A program made the translations under genes and the position numbers. 64,000 nucleotides of DNA, taken from NCBI RefSeq assembly GCF_963576615.1, contig NC_088714.1, positions 44,362,072 through 44,426,071 of the forward strand, given 5' to 3'. The notes beneath the pieces are model-generated. The model was not told the DNA's origin. It ran no database searches and saw nothing but the letters and a program-made list of their open reading frames with translations. Below, piece by piece: positions 22,690-36,229 of the stretch; positions within the stretch are counted from its first letter, which is position 1; each line of letters starts with the position of its first letter. Source of the DNA: Watersipora subatra. Taxonomy: Eukaryota; Bryozoa; Gymnolaemata; Cheilostomatida; Watersiporidae.

Positions 22690-22690
22690 T
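22290..22690. repeat. TA microsatellites around a 77-bp palindrome
   Basis: TA runs at 22300-22375 and 22588-22690 flank inverted arms 22433-22509 and 22511-22587 (74 of 77 positions pair). The right-hand TA run contains repeats of ATATGAAGTTTAT that reuse the palindrome end. Confidence 0.9.
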
Positions 22691-22699
22691 ATAGGCTAC

Positions 22700-23905
22700 A
22701 TTCATATACAGCAAGTTTATATCTCATGCTGCCAAGCTGTACAACACAAAATCATACCCAAGTGCAGACCAGAATAAATTCTCTGGACAACTTGCGGTCT
22801 CATATCTCCGTCTGGATATTTGGATCGCTGTAATACAGCAAAGAGCAGTGCGTCGCATCAAGGAAAAACAGAGCTTCCTGCAATCATCGACAAAACTTAA
22901 AAGTCCGCCACCAACAGGCCTAAGGGCTAGTTTAGATTAACTTCTGAGATTCTCTGTGCTGTCTCTAATGTCGTAACACTGTTGAATGTTTAGTAGCTTT
23001 TGCAACTGTCAAGTTGAACGAACTTTTCACAGTGACAGCACGCTGCGCATGACAATGTTTAGCATAAATTGTGTCACTTTTCTAACAATTTGGCTGGCAC
23101 TTCAATTTGAAAAGAGACTCCATGCTATTGGAGATCGTCTCTCCTACCAACTCATAGTTTATAGTTAATTGATATTTGTCACTGTACCAACCTATGGTTT
23201 TATTCAATTATTGTAACTGGCCAAAAAAAATATTTTTTGCCAACTAACTATAGGTTTACGTACATCATCCTTTACCGCTTGGAACTTTGTCGGCTAGTTC
23301 ATCTATTGCATAAAAATCTGGTTTGGAACTAATGCATCTGTAATAAGCGAAATCACATCTGACCCCTGCGGAAATGAGAAAGGGCTGGTTGCATTACACT
23401 GAGCAGAGTGAAACGTAGTTATCCATGAAGTTGGTTACCCACTTCACAGTTCACTTTCATAGTCTACACATGATCAGTGAGAAGATGAAACTGGCTATTG
23501 CCAACACTGTATCGCCACATGTCGGGGTTTTAAGCCGAAATGATCGTTGAGGCAGCGCGGATATGTCTGAAACATGGCAGCAGCATAAAAAAACTGTCAA
23601 ACGTTTTCGATATTTCACCGAGTATTCGTGACAGTCTGCGCAATGTGCACCACTTCGGGGATGATGATTGGCTATTGCAAATTGATTGATCTATATTTTT
23701 TTTATGACAGTTGCTGCGGGTCTAGCATTCAGCAACCACATTGTGTAATGAGAACAGTAGCTGTCGCAAACTAGTTCCCTATGTAAATGTTATGGGTAAA
23801 CGGTAAATGTTACGCAAATGCGGATGAGTCTGTGACAACATGAACAGTGTTATCAGAGACGATCATTGGCGCACTGTGGTATTAACACAGGCATACTGTG
23901 ATATA
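22700..23905. other. Intergenic, no gene recognised
   Basis: No exon with splice support and no known repeat. Confidence 0.4.
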
Positions 23906-24695
23906 CCCTAGGACACTTATGTATTAGCGTCATCTAACTTTCGCATTTTTGCAGGGTCATCCTCTCACGAAAATTTCATGAGTGAAACTAAACTAACATA
24001 ACGAGCGTGCGAAAACGCAAAATTAAATAGCTTTGTTCATTGATATCCACAATAAAATCATCATATTAGAAAAACGGGTAAGTTTCGTGTGTGGTTGGCT
24101 CATTGGGCAATTTCTGCTAAACCCATTATAGCTAATACACCGACTGAGCAGCATGGTAAAGCAAATGAATATAACAAGTTTTTTTTGGAAAAGCAAAGAC
24201 AAATGAGGAAGATGATGATATTAGTTTAGTCACTGAATTTGTAACGGATGAAAGTCTGATAGGGAAAGTCATAAATTGAATAATAATTATTTGTTACCAA
24301 TATTATTATTACCAACCAAAAACAATAACAACCCTGAGCCATGGCCACCGGCGCGCGCTATAAACATCAGATAAACACCACATCAGTCATGGCGGCAAAG
24401 ACCTAGATGTCATTGATAGTCCAAAAAACAAATGGCAGCAAGCATCAAATTGCATTATTGATCTCGCCCACACATTTCTACCCACGGTTCACAAATACAA
24501 ACTAGTCCCAAATTGAAAATTTTTTTCTTATTAGTGAACTGGATCTGAGGAATCTAATTATGTTTGTTCCACTGCATTTATTTTTACATCACTATATTTT
24601 CGCACTCATCAAGCCGCGGAATTAAGTTGCAGCGAAGTTTTACTCTGTATGCTACTCACGAAACTAAATACTAGCGACATATAAGTGTCCTAGGG
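23906..24695. mobile_element. DNA-transposon MITE with CCCTAGGACACTTAT ends
   Basis: The left end CCCTAGGACACTTATGT and right end ATAAGTGTCCTAGGG are inverted, and TA lies on both sides. Inner sequences (CTCACGAAA, GAAACTAAA) recur near both ends. No transposase ORF. TA flanks favour a Tc1/mariner or pogo type; the CCCTAG start also recalls piggyBac, but TTAA is absent. Confidence 0.65.
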
Positions 24696-26159
24696 TAGTC
24701 TGAACCAGCCTTAGATCTCCGATGATAGAGTAGTCGTAAAAACTCAATTGTTGCTAGGGTCTCAACAGCAAGAGTGCCGCTGTCAGGGCAGCATGGTTCT
24801 TTAGCTAATGTGCTGTGGGACAGCAACAGTTTCTCATCATTTAGCTTGTCTTCGCATTGCAGCATGGAACTATCAGATACTTTTCATCTAGCTTGCAGAA
24901 GTTGAAGCTGCTGTCAGTTTGTTTGTTCATGATGCCACGCTGACAGGCAGACCCTCATCACTGAATACGCTGGCTAGTTATATACCAGCATCCAAATATC
25001 TTTATGTGAATAATTTAACAAATAAACTCAGAATTCAGAGGAACTACGGCTACTACGGTCATATCACAAAAGAAATTATTCCACTTTTCATTCTTCACCT
25101 TTACATATTTCTAAACATAAGCGTAACAATAATAGTAATAATAATAGTAACAATGATGATAATAATAATAAGTACAGAATGGCATTTGAATTTTAGGCAA
25201 GTATATTTGGTTCCCAAATATACCTATATTATGACAAAATTATGACTTGAAATAATTGATTTCTAAGTTTAATCCAAATAATATTTTAAAACCATGAAAA
25301 AGAAAAGTATTTTGAACGGAATTCTAATAATAGGTATCAACAAATTCACAGTTTGAACGGTAAAAATGTTTTGCCTTGGAACAACATTGTTTGCATATTT
25401 TTAAAATTAATATTAACATTTGTTTTTTTCATATAGGTGAATGAATTCTATTAACTTGTTATAAAAAGGCGCTAACTGTAGTGAGATATCATAACATATT
25501 ATAATAATATAATAAAAATTACATTCACTTATAACCTCCTTTATCCGATAACTCTCTATGTACGTAGGCCTACTGGAAAATAATATAAGTATGTTATTTT
25601 CTCAAACAAAGGTACATGCGCAAGTATTCTAACCTAATTTCACGTAGTAATTGGGAGAGCTAAAGAGAATTTGATCATAATGCACTCAGAACTTAGGCTA
25701 AGATAGCTGGAGCGTGGGAGTTCACATTTAGATTGGATAATAACAACAACGATATAATAATAGCATCTTTAATTTCCTTTTTATTGCTTCCCCTGCAATA
25801 TGATGTTTACTGTCAGATCACTTGATAGTCAGATGTCTGTTTGTTGACAATGAACGGAGCTCACTTTATTCAGCTGTCATATTGTAGCTCTCACTCTCAT
25901 ACATAAACCGTTATTGCAGGATTATCCCAGGCTCTATATACGTATCTATCCTCCTTCTATTACCGCTGATTGCTTGTGACCTCTTAATTCCTAGGTCACA
26001 TCTAACTGCCTCCTCTCATCTCTTCCGCAAACATATTGACTGACTGGCGCTCAGTTGCCGCGGCGTATCACAACAAAGATCAGTGCCCGATTCCACTTTA
26101 CTGTTGAAGAGCTGATAGATAGAGGAGAGGAAACAGCACGCGCCGAGGAACAGACAGGA

Positions 26160-26237
26160 ATGAGCAGACGACAAGTGACTTTGCGACTAATACTCTCTTT
26201 AAATCTGTGTTCTCCAAGCGGTATTATCTCGAGCTAA
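26160..26237 (+). promoter_or_regulatory. Upstream ORF with TAATG overlap to the distal ATG
   Basis: ATG at 26160 opens 25 codons (starts MSRRQVTLRL) and stops at TAA 26235-26237, whose last A is the first base of the candidate main ATG. It is translated only if this stretch is a 5' UTR. Confidence 0.35.
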
Positions 26238-26249
26238 TGGCAGATTCAG
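26237..26249 (+). CDS. Candidate distal first coding exon (ATG + 4 codons), possibly of stum
   Basis: In a locally GC-richer stretch (about 26040-26250), ATG GCA GAT TCA G runs into a donor GTAGGC at 26250. The exon leaves one base (G), and the acceptor at 42636-42637 supplies AT, giving Met-Ala-Asp-Ser-Asp in frame with stum exon 42638-42761. An in-frame TAG at 26120 bounds the upstream reading. A 25-codon upstream ORF (26160-26237) ends with TAA overlapping this ATG. The 16.4-kb intron is long for this region, and no transcript is available, so linkage to stum is a hypothesis. Confidence 0.35.
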
Positions 26250-26260
26250 GTAGGCAAAAA

Positions 26261-26362
26261 TAGAGAGGACAGGGGCTTGCTCTATGATTTTACTTTTGAG
26301 GACAGAGGCTTGCTCTATGATTTTACTTTTAAGGACAGGGGCTTGCTCTATGATTTTACTGA
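26261..26362. repeat. 33-bp tandem repeat, 3 copies
   Basis: Unit includes GGACAGGGGCTTGCTCTATG followed by ATTTTACTTTTGA; directly after the candidate distal exon. Confidence 0.85.
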
Positions 26363-26639
26363 ATATTATAAATGAGATAGTTTTACATTTTACATAAAAT
26401 GCTTCCGCAAATCTGGTAACAAGCCGTAGTTATTCACCTAGAAACATTTATAACTAAATTTCTACTCTATGCTGTTATCTAATAGCAATGCCGAAACACA
26501 TAATTAACTGGATATATAAGAGCATATCTTCAATGTTTTATTCACAAAAAACTTAGACAGTGTTTTGGTTTTATGTGAATTAAAAATTGAAGCAATATGC
26601 TTGTTTATCTTGTTAATAAGTATTGATTATTCAGCTACT

Positions 26640-28920
26640 ATAATAATATACAATAATAATATAATATAATAATATATAATAATATAATGTATCAGATAAT
26701 ATATTATGTATCGAGATGGCTTTATCAAAATAACAAAAGGATTTTGTACTCAAGTAGGGAATGATAAACAATTTAATTGTAGCCAACTACTGCTTTAGTT
26801 GATTATTGGTTAATTAAAAAATCAATATTCTGAGGCACTTTATGGTTCACAAGTTCAGTTTCAGAAAAATCCGGTCTTTGCTGGTCTTACAGGTTGCAGT
26901 AAAAACCATGCAAATTAGCCCTTTTTTGTTTACTATCCACCGAAACACGTTGATAAAATACACTTCTTTTCATCTACATTTAATTGGCCTATTTGTGTTC
27001 AATCCAAGTTTGTACAGTAGCACAACCTTTGTTTCACACAGCTACCAAGTTGCATTTTTAATGTTTAAATAATGTAGATGCTTTTATAAAATGAAGGATT
27101 TATGTAAAGATTTTGTTTAGATTTTAGATTTTAGATTTTAGATTTTGTTAGATCAAGTCAGTGAAAGTTCTCAAATTTCATTTGAATACCAAAGGCCCCA
27201 TAGTGGGGGCCCCATAGTGGGAGCCCCATAATGGGTGCCCCATAGTATGCCTTGAAACTATCAGTTTCTCTCTTGCCGCACTTGAGGGAGAAAACAGCAT
27301 ATAGGGGTGTCTTTATTATATATATGTATACTACTTAGATAAGTAACTTTTACCATTGTGACAGCTAATGGGTAACCCAGGTTGGACAGCTCCATATTAA
27401 AGTTGTTTTTTATGGTGCACTCCATGGGCGGAGCTGCTCTACAGCTGCTGCCTCTTAGTTTATAAATCAGCTTGTTATAATTAATGGAAGATTAGCTGAA
27501 GATCTCCTTTTTCTAATGTACTACAATATTCAGCTGCATGTACTATATGTTTCAAGTTATTGACAATGCCTTATAACTAACTTGAGTGAATAATCATGAA
27601 AAACGATTAAAGCATTTGCAATATATTATATATATATATTATATATATTACATTGTATCTACCGATACAATGTAATACGAATAAGTTAAACAACTCAGCA
27701 CAAGACTACTCGTATCTATAGTTTTATAGCATATAACTACTCAAACCTTGTATTCTTCAACCTTGTAAAGTTCAATGTTAAACTGGATGAAGCGTTAACA
27801 ATTTTCAATTCGAGTAATAAAATTTGCATACAACAACAAAAACGGTTGAATCGTTCCCTGAAAATTTACTCATCTGATTTGAAATTCTAAAATATTTTAT
27901 TAACAAATTTAGTCAGCACCCGCCATTATATACGCCGTTAAACAAGGCAGAAACAATTCTTAATGAATTTAAGAGCCAAGTATAATCCGTGTAGCAGACG
28001 AGACCAAAGATTGGAACAGGATGTTAAATAGCTCAGTGCAGACCTACTTCTATTACTAGTAAATCTTTTGTAATACCTGAGTAACACCCAGACCCACATT
28101 TTGCTGCTGGGCTATACACGCAACATTATATACTGTAATTAATTTGACGGGTTATGGTTAATGGTAACAGACTGTGAAAATAGCAATGCTGCCCGACCTT
28201 TTATTTGTGTATAGAAATCAGTCTAAGAAGAAGTAGAAGTCTAGAAGTACCGGCCGGCAATCTACGGCACTCTCGATGCAAAGTTTCATTACTAGTTGTA
28301 TTGACAACTCCTGTCACCCACTTCATGCCGCGCTCAAGGCAATTTGTGGCTCACTCAAGATTTGGTGTTTGGGCTTTCTTTACTGAACCATGTAAAGATA
28401 TTTGGTTATGCTGATAGCAAACACCAAAATTGACCAAATATTAAAACCAAAGGCTAATCAAGAGTTTTTTGAGCCAAGTTATAGCAAGCTATGCAAACTT
28501 AGTACTTGACCACAATGACTGGTCTTTTAATTATCACTACGTTTCCATGGCGCAAATGATACCAATTTGGAGTTGTGTGCACGTTGATCTACGGTGTGGT
28601 AATTGTTTCAATGGACATTTGCATGTTGCGGATTAACGCTGGATTAACGCTGGATTAACACTGATTAACGCTGACGCTTTATTAAAACAGACAAGGAATT
28701 CGACATCAGAGGTCATAGCACTGCAATTCGGAACAGCTCAAAACAAAACATGAATGACTGAAGTGTGGAAAATGTTTAAAATGGAATAGCTTCCGCCACA
28801 TCTTGCACATCTTCCGCAAATGCCACTTCCATCTTTCACAAATGTGAAACTTCCGCATGAAAAACCGCTTCCATCTTGTTGATGACGCAAACTGGCAAAT
28901 TAACCTAGCCGTGGAAACAC
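26640..28920. other. Intergenic or long stum intron, low-complexity tracts only
   Basis: Contains AATAT runs (26640-26700), a 7-bp GATTTTA tandem (27117-27147), four 16-bp CCCCATAGTGGGGGC-type units (27198-27248), TA runs and a 13-bp stem hairpin (27647-27676), and a GATTAACGCTG tandem (28633-28672). No exon recognised. Confidence 0.5.
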
Positions 28921-29015
28921 AATGTATGAGAGTGAGGGTGGGAGCGAGAGGGGAGTGAGGGTGGGGGTGGGAGTGAGGGGGGGGGTAAGGGAGGGAGTGA
29001 GGGGGAGGCGGGAGT
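28921..29015. repeat. G-rich purine tract
   Basis: GTGAGGGTGGGAG-type irregular repeats with a run of nine or more G; several G-runs in a row could form a G-quadruplex. Followed by (CTG)n(TTG)n at about 29099-29131. Confidence 0.8.
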
Positions 29016-29360
29016 AATTGCAACAACCTGGTCAGGAGTAGCTGATAAGCATAAGGCTGATGATTTGCTGAAAGGTTCCCACACTCATATACTTTATCGC
29101 TGCTGCTGCTGCTGCTGCTGTTGTTGTTGTTTTATATGAGGATGTGAGTACTGATGTAGAGGTTAAGTGGAAAAAGATTGAAGGAGAAAAAAACATAAAA
29201 CATTGGAAGGTGGCCCAGACCATATCTTTTGTCAACTCTTGTGGCTAGAAACTCCTGAACAACCACATTTTGCCGGAAGTACATAAAAATGTACTGCTAT
29301 CTGCTGGTAGTTAATAACTATGTTAAATAAAAAGTAACATCAAGCTTTCCTATCTCAGCT

Positions 29361-29490
29361 GGTTAACCCTTATCAGCATACTGTTAACCCTTATCAGCAC
29401 ACTGTTAACCCTTGCCAGCACACTGTTAACTCTTGCCAGCACACTGTTAACCCTTGTCAGCACACTGTTAACCCTTGTCAGCACACTGTT
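29361..29490. repeat. 21-bp tandem repeat, about 6 copies
   Basis: Unit GTTAACCCTTGTCAGCACAC plus T. The 3n period keeps a spurious minus-strand ORF open. Confidence 0.95.
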
Positions 29491-29756
29491 CAACAAACAA
29501 TGGTTTATCCACTTCACTTGATTGTATAAATGGTCTCTATTCCCAGAAGCGCGGCAGCTGATGACAGGCTTCACTATTTTTAGCAACAGACAAAAATGTC
29601 AACCTCCAACTGCTTGTAGAGCATAAAACCAATAAGCTCATCTGCTCTCGATTCTATTTCGAGTGACTCCTGCTGTTTGATAGAGAGCTAATGTCATTTG
29701 TCTACACCAGCCACATTCATACACGTCTCAAACCAGCACGTTTCGTAACAGTCACA

Positions 29757-30165
29757 GTGCGTTTACACCAGGTCGATTTACTGAAGAAGTTGCTTCCCGC
29801 CAACAAAGTCTGGTGTAAAACGAAAAATGGTTGTAAAAATGGCTTTGTCCCAGTCACTGACACGAGATCCGTGATGTCATACTATGTTTATCTGATTTTG
29901 ATGGTCGCCATTGACTGAGTAAAACATAAATTGGCCAATCATATCTCACAATGTTAAGGATACCAAAAATACAAGCAAATGAAATTGATATCGATGTTGT
30001 ATCTACTTGGCTAAAATGGGTGACTCATTTTGTTTAGTCAAAACTGGAGTTTGAATCTTAGACAAAACGTATTTTAGATTATAAACAGACTAGGAGCCTT
30101 TCCATCTCCACCTCTCTCAGCGGAAACACAACTCTGACAAGTCATCCTGGTGTAATCGCACCTCT
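29757..30165 (+). mobile_element. GTTTACACCAG-terminated element, reference copy
   Basis: It begins GTTTACACCAGGTCGATTTA and ends CATCCTGGTGTAATCGCACC; the ends are inverted (TTACACCAGG / CCTGGTGTAA). Copies: 10865-11262 (inverted), 5735-6050 (partial). Confidence 0.65.
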
Positions 30166-30952
30166 AGTCAGAAGTATTTCACTTGAACTTCCACATACAA
30201 AGCTTAATCTCTTTCAGGACTGGCTTTGTTTAAATCAATAGTAAGCTGAAGCACATATTCCAAAAAAATACCATATTGTATTTAACTTGTTCCTCCGCTC
30301 AAACGCTTATGGTCAAAACTTACCAGATGCTGCAGATAATTCCACACAACATAAAATGAATGCATCATGACGAATTGTGGGAAAACTACCCGTACAAACT
30401 AAACTAACTAAACTAACCTGTTTATACGCTGAAAACTAAAGAAACTAAATAAATAAAGAGGTCTATGTTGTCACTACTTCAGAAACCTTAGGGATTTGAT
30501 GATGCGAAAGGTTGAGAGTTGAGACAGTTGGTTAGCAGGCAGAACTTCAACAGAATAAGTAAAATGAGATATATTTATTATTTTCATATTATTTGTTTTA
30601 TTTTTAATTTTTTCATTTCAACTTTCTAAACTGTAACGTTTTTTAGACACTACGCATGTTCGCATTGAGTTTCATCTTATATCATATTTGTATTACTTGC
30701 ATTCGTAGATGATCGCTTGTAGAGGTTACCGAAGCATTTTCTAAAAGGTGTTTACGGATATTAAACCAAGTGCGTACTTGTTTGCCAACATGACAATCCA
30801 GCTATGGCTTCTGGCTGGAAGGACCAGCTAAAGTTAAAAAGCTAATAACTGAATAGCTGTGCTCAATTTGATTGGTCAATCTGGTTAACATCACATTTTT
30901 ATGTTAACATACAGATGTTAACGTAGAGATGTTAACATAAACATAAAGATAA

Positions 30953-31235
30953 GTATTTGTCATAAATTAGTGCTATGAGGCAGGCGTTCTATATTGAGCC
31001 TTTTATTGGCTTTTCAATTCACGTGATAATATCACGTGTCATAACAGTAACCACGTCAAGCTGAGTACGTGATCAAAATAAAGGGATTCCAACCTATGGC
31101 CTTTTTATGATGGCTGCAATTAACTGTTCGTTTTGAGCTTTTAAGAGCTTGTAATCACATTTCCACATATTTTGCACCTACAACACAGCAGAGCAAGACA
31201 TGAACCTTTTTATACCAAATAACTGTAATGTGAAT
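30953..31235 (+). repeat. Dispersed repeat with CACGTGAT palindrome
   Basis: The left part (TTGTCATAAATTAGTGCTAT, TATTGAGCCTT) recurs at 63957-64000; the right part is the reverse complement of about 62720-62860. It contains an E-box palindrome CACGTGATAATATCACGTG (31020-31038). Confidence 0.6.
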
Positions 31236-31552
31236 TTTGTTGCAAGTCAACCTTTAAAAGAAATTTTCCTATTCACTGCAACTGCCTTTTGATTCAAAAT
31301 TACAATGACACTTGTTGCCAACTCCAGTTGAAATTTGTACACTTTAATGAATATTTGTGATTAAGTTGGCCTCTGTAAGACCATTGTTATAAGATCTCTT
31401 TGAAGGAATATACTACATTTGCAAAAAGCCATAGATATATTTGATTGACCATTTACACTTGTTAGCAATTTAAATATTTAATATTTGCAGTTTTTTGAAT
31501 TACTGTAGGAGTTGAGGTTCGTGTTTTGATAAGTCTTGATCACGTTACATTA

Positions 31553-31937
31553 CTATATATATATATTTCTCAAAGTTGGTCGTCTGTGTATATGTATAGT
31601 TATAGCTATTGCTATTGAAATCTTGGAATAATGAATCCATATCGTAGAAGATTAGATCTCGGTCCCTCCTGTTCGCCAGTCTTACTAAGCCACCAAGCTT
31701 GATTGATTAGCGTGTCGATATATGTCGGTATACGGACGGCTTGGAAGCAAATAGGCTAGCGCTTTCGGTCATGACATAAAGTCATGACTTAGCTCTGTAG
31801 CTATTATTAGTAAGCTTACTCATATTTTCCACTTGCACTGTGCCAGGCTAATAGCAAGTGGCAGGCAACTCTCATTAACTCTCGTTGTTTACAAGCTGAT
31901 TTTTAATACCCGGGCAACGCCAGGTAGCATAGCAAGT
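31553..31937 (-). mobile_element. tRNA-derived SINE-like element, copy 2
   Basis: Inverted relative to 4953-5357, ending CGGGCAACGCCAGGTAGCAT on the plus strand, with a TA tail at the other end. Confidence 0.7.
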
Positions 31938-32834
31938 TAATATATATTAGTAATGTAACATGACCTTTTTAACAAACTTTTTTTGGTTAAGGTTATTTAA
32001 AAATAAGACAATTTCATACACAAAATTTAGTAAATAGAAAAAACCTTCAAAAGATAATAACAATTGAGTGTAGAAAACAACTCATGCCTATAAATGGTGG
32101 CAACCATTTGTAAATAGTTGCAGAATTTCATGCTTTCTATCCAATAAAGATAGATTACTGTGAACAGCTTTAACAACTCAGTGAAAATTAAAACCTGTGG
32201 ATGACGTTTACGTTGAGCTGTACTGAATTTAACAACAGGAGAAGAGGACATCGGTAACACGGTAATACAAGTACGATGGTACAAATAAAGTAACATGGTT
32301 AAAAGAATAATTAAACATGGCAAAAGAAAAAATGAAATCACAGAACTAGAAAATAAAATGCGTTATACTGTTGATCAGGTGCTGACAGAAACTGGCGAAC
32401 CGTGCAGACAACATTAAACAACTACTGCCGCTGCCTAGTTACACTGAGAGGAAGCGTAGAAATAAAAATTTTAAGTTTTTTCATCTTAACCGAGACAATA
32501 AAGTGACGAGTTGGATGTGAGAATGCAGGAGGAGATTACTACATATATTGATTACCTATTGTACAGGATACATAGAACAGCTTTTAATTATTTTCAATGT
32601 AAGAAAGTTTACATTAGTTACAACAGAAACATTAGAGAATGTTACAATACCTGAAGTAGCTCAACCCTAATAAACCCGGCGGTAGTCTTAATATACACTT
32701 GGTTTGAAAAAGCTCATCACTAGCGTTATTTTTCACAGAATCCGGGAAAACAGTAAAACCCGAACTATTAATATTTTGTCGGAAAAAGCAGGTCAGACAA
32801 TTCACCAAATTATTTGACTCTATGTGGAACTCTA

Positions 32835-33040
32835 AAGAGATACAGATTAAATACATTCACAGTAGAGCTACTTACAATAAACACGTTATTCATTATTAAT
32901 TCATATTTTGTAAAATATCTGTTACATGAATTATTGTAATATTTGCATCAATGGAAAGCCAAGGATGTTCTACACATGACTATAATTAAATATTAATTGA
33001 TATTTGCCTTTTTAGCTTGGATTTAGTATAACGGCGATAT
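32835..33040 (+). repeat. Dispersed ~200-bp repeat
   Basis: Matches 43548-43735 inside the Tigger-like element (AATGGAAAGCCAAGGATGTT and TGGATTTAGTATAAC shared). Probably a fragment of the same element family. The flanks 31938-32834 and 33041-36229 show no supported gene; 34197-34253 has three 20-bp AAGCCAAAACCCGAACTCGC-like units. Confidence 0.6.
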
Positions 33041-36000
33041 TTGCACATTATGACTAAAAATCCCATAAAAGTTAAGTTTATTTTAGTTTCAACAATTTTA
33101 GTCAAATTTAACATGGTTTTTGAAAATGTGTATACATATAACTATAGGACAGTAAATTAGTGACCTTTGGTATAGCACTTTGATATTTAGTTGGCTAGTT
33201 CTTATTGTCAATTACAAAATAAAATGGTGCCCAATAAACGTATTGTATTTATTAAAACTACTTACATGTATAATGGCAGACAGACTGTCTATAAATTAAT
33301 TTCAATTTCAGTATATAATTATTCTTGATTTTCTAGTATTCTTTCCCTTGCATAAACTTGTGGGCATGCCTCTACCAGCCAGCATTTGCTACTCTGGATT
33401 AGGGAAATATTTCAGCTTTGCCCATCAGTAACACATGAACACAGGTTGCTGTAAACATACCCTGTCAGATATTATTGGTACATGTAATGGTCTGATATAA
33501 TTCTTAGATAACTACAGCATATTCAGTGATGTTCTAAAATAATGGACGGCTTGCACTTTTACTCATCACCCAAAGTCGGCAGTTTATTACCCATATTTTT
33601 TCCTTTTTCAGCTAGGAGCTAGGAAACTATATATAATTAAAAAGGGAATTTTTTTTCTATTGTTCTGCAGAAACATGATGAAATGCTTATAAAGGTGTAT
33701 TAAGCAACCAAAATTGTCTGCATTTTGTTAGTAGAAACTAATTCATCAGATTCGTATCTTAACAGCGCTTTGCAAGACCAACAATATTGTTTAACATTTT
33801 GTTCTATTGCTCAGAGAGTATTTTTATCAATTTCCGTAAATTGTGTTGTGTTTGTTATAATATGTGATTACGCTGATGTAAAAGTAGTACTCACTGGTAA
33901 AACTTGACATCAGCATGTTGTGGCATTTTTAGTTGACGGGAATTTGTTGGCACGCATTTGCTCTGGGTTGCCCGACTTTTTTACTGGTGTTTTACCAAAT
34001 ATCATTGTATTATGAGCAAGTTCAGATATATATAATAAAAGTTTAAAAACTTCGGATAGTTGGACAGATTGCTCAGGGTTACTGACGCGCATTGACAAAA
34101 AGGCCAGGGTTAACAGGCGGGTTATCAAACAGTGTTTAGCACGTAGGGCGCAAAAGACCGAGTTTTTGTCCACTCTACTTGACGGATCCGTGTACCAAAA
34201 CCTGAATTCGTAAGCCAAAACCCGAACTCGCAAGCCAAAACCCGAACTCGCAAAATCGAAATACTAAAACCTCTATTACCTGAGACTCGAGAGAAGATAA
34301 ACCCGCGAGTCCAATGAGTTTTATTACCCCTGCCCAGCACTAATTTATACCCTAGAAGGCAGGGCTTTAGCAAGTTCTAGGAAGTAATGTGGATGCGTCT
34401 TTATCTTGAGTAGCTAGTTATATATGAGTTACATATATACAATGATTGGTTTTACGTAGTAGAAAACAGGCCCACCTGCAAAGACATGGTTGAACAAGAA
34501 AATAAAACATAGAATCAAAATGAAATAAAACATAAAATAAAATGTGAAATGAATAAAACATGAAAAACACGCCACCCAAAGAAGATAAATTAATTATCGA
34601 TATACATTATACATACATTGTACTGTATTGTTTTAATGTACCAGTCCACACCAGTAAATTAAACACTTGAAATTTTTCTGGCGGTGTAGGTTTTTCTGTC
34701 TCTACATCCTTACTACTAGTACTAAATGGTTGCTCCACTTGAATGTTGATCTCATGCATGGCCTCAAACTCCTTCAAGTCGTCAGTCCTAAGCTCCTCTT
34801 TGTGTTTGCTTTAACAAATTTCTTGTTTTTAATAACAATAATCGCAATTGTTAATTTATTGCAACCATATTCCTTGGCAATATTAACAATACGAACGCCT
34901 TTTTCCTATTTACTTATGACTTCCAACTTTGTTGTCATAGAAATCATTTTTCCTTCGTTTTGTAACGTTTGTATCGGTCTCCGATTCCATAGCTAACGAA
35001 TTAAATATAGATACTTGTAGTTATATATGTATGCTGAATAAAAGTATATAGTAAAAGAGAGTATAATGTTAAAAATGAATATTTGCTCTTGCTTACAAAC
35101 TTTTCACAAAATTCTCCTTATGGACTGCTGACCTGAGAGAAGTCGGTCATCGTATCTCTTCTAAACGTTGTGAAAATGTTTTCGGCGAACCGCATTTCGG
35201 CGTCTTTGTTATTTCGACGTACGTAATAAGCACACTGACTGCCAAATTTGAACTCCGGTAAAAACTTTCTTGAATTCGTAAGGTGAAATAAAATTCGTAT
35301 GGTGAGGTGAAATCTCACCATTGTTCAACTTCATAAGGTGAAAAAATCATATATCAGGGTAATCGTCTCCTGAGGGTGCACTGTAATAATAATCTTCTTT
35401 TATCTCGTGGCAATCTGCCAAATATTACTCTTGGCGATGAACCAAAGGAGACAACATTCCCTTCATTTCTCTGGGAACCCCGATTAACTCAGACTGTTCA
35501 TTATGCTTTGATTCAGTGAATCTAGACGAGCATTTGATTTGAATCGACTGATCATGATTACTTGTCTAAGTAGGTATAACTAAGCTGCCCATAATATGAA
35601 AGGTCAGCATCATATATCACGCTATGAATAGTAGACATTTCAGTAAATCCAATTTACACACACGGAGTTTGTGGACGATACACTTTATTTCTCTATGGGC
35701 AGTCGAATTGAATTGCGTCTCAGAAGTACTCAATCAATTAATGACATTACATCGAAACAATGAAAACGGAATTAATAGCTTTTGGCTAGGCCAAGATATA
35801 CAAATCGAAAAGGTTGATACGTCATTGTATTTCCTGCTCAAATAAAGGAAAGCTTCTAATGTTACCAATATGAGAAGGCACTGTAAATAACTTTTAATGT
35901 AAGTGGTGAGTGCTATTGAATGATTTACAAGGTAGGTAGGTAAATAGATGTTTTGAATTTTAGCTAAAGGCTTTCATAACAAATGTCAGGATTGAGTTAC

Positions 36001-36229
36001 AGTCGTATTCCGACATCTTGTAAGTTTATGAAAGTCTGATAGAAACAAAATTAGCCCAAGTTTTATTTGGTAGCATAATAATCTCATGGTTAAAATCCAA
36101 AACAGCTGAATACTAAAGATGAGGTTAAAAGTTAGGGAAGTTCGCGTTTTATGAAATTGTCTTAGGCGAATTCTGAGAATCAAAGAGAGAAGCTAACTCC
36201 AATTAGAAATATACCGTACATAGAAAATA

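Noticed and set aside
29350..29586. Minus-strand ORF with repeated LTRVNSV-like units
   Set aside because: It is the reading of the 21-bp tandem repeat.
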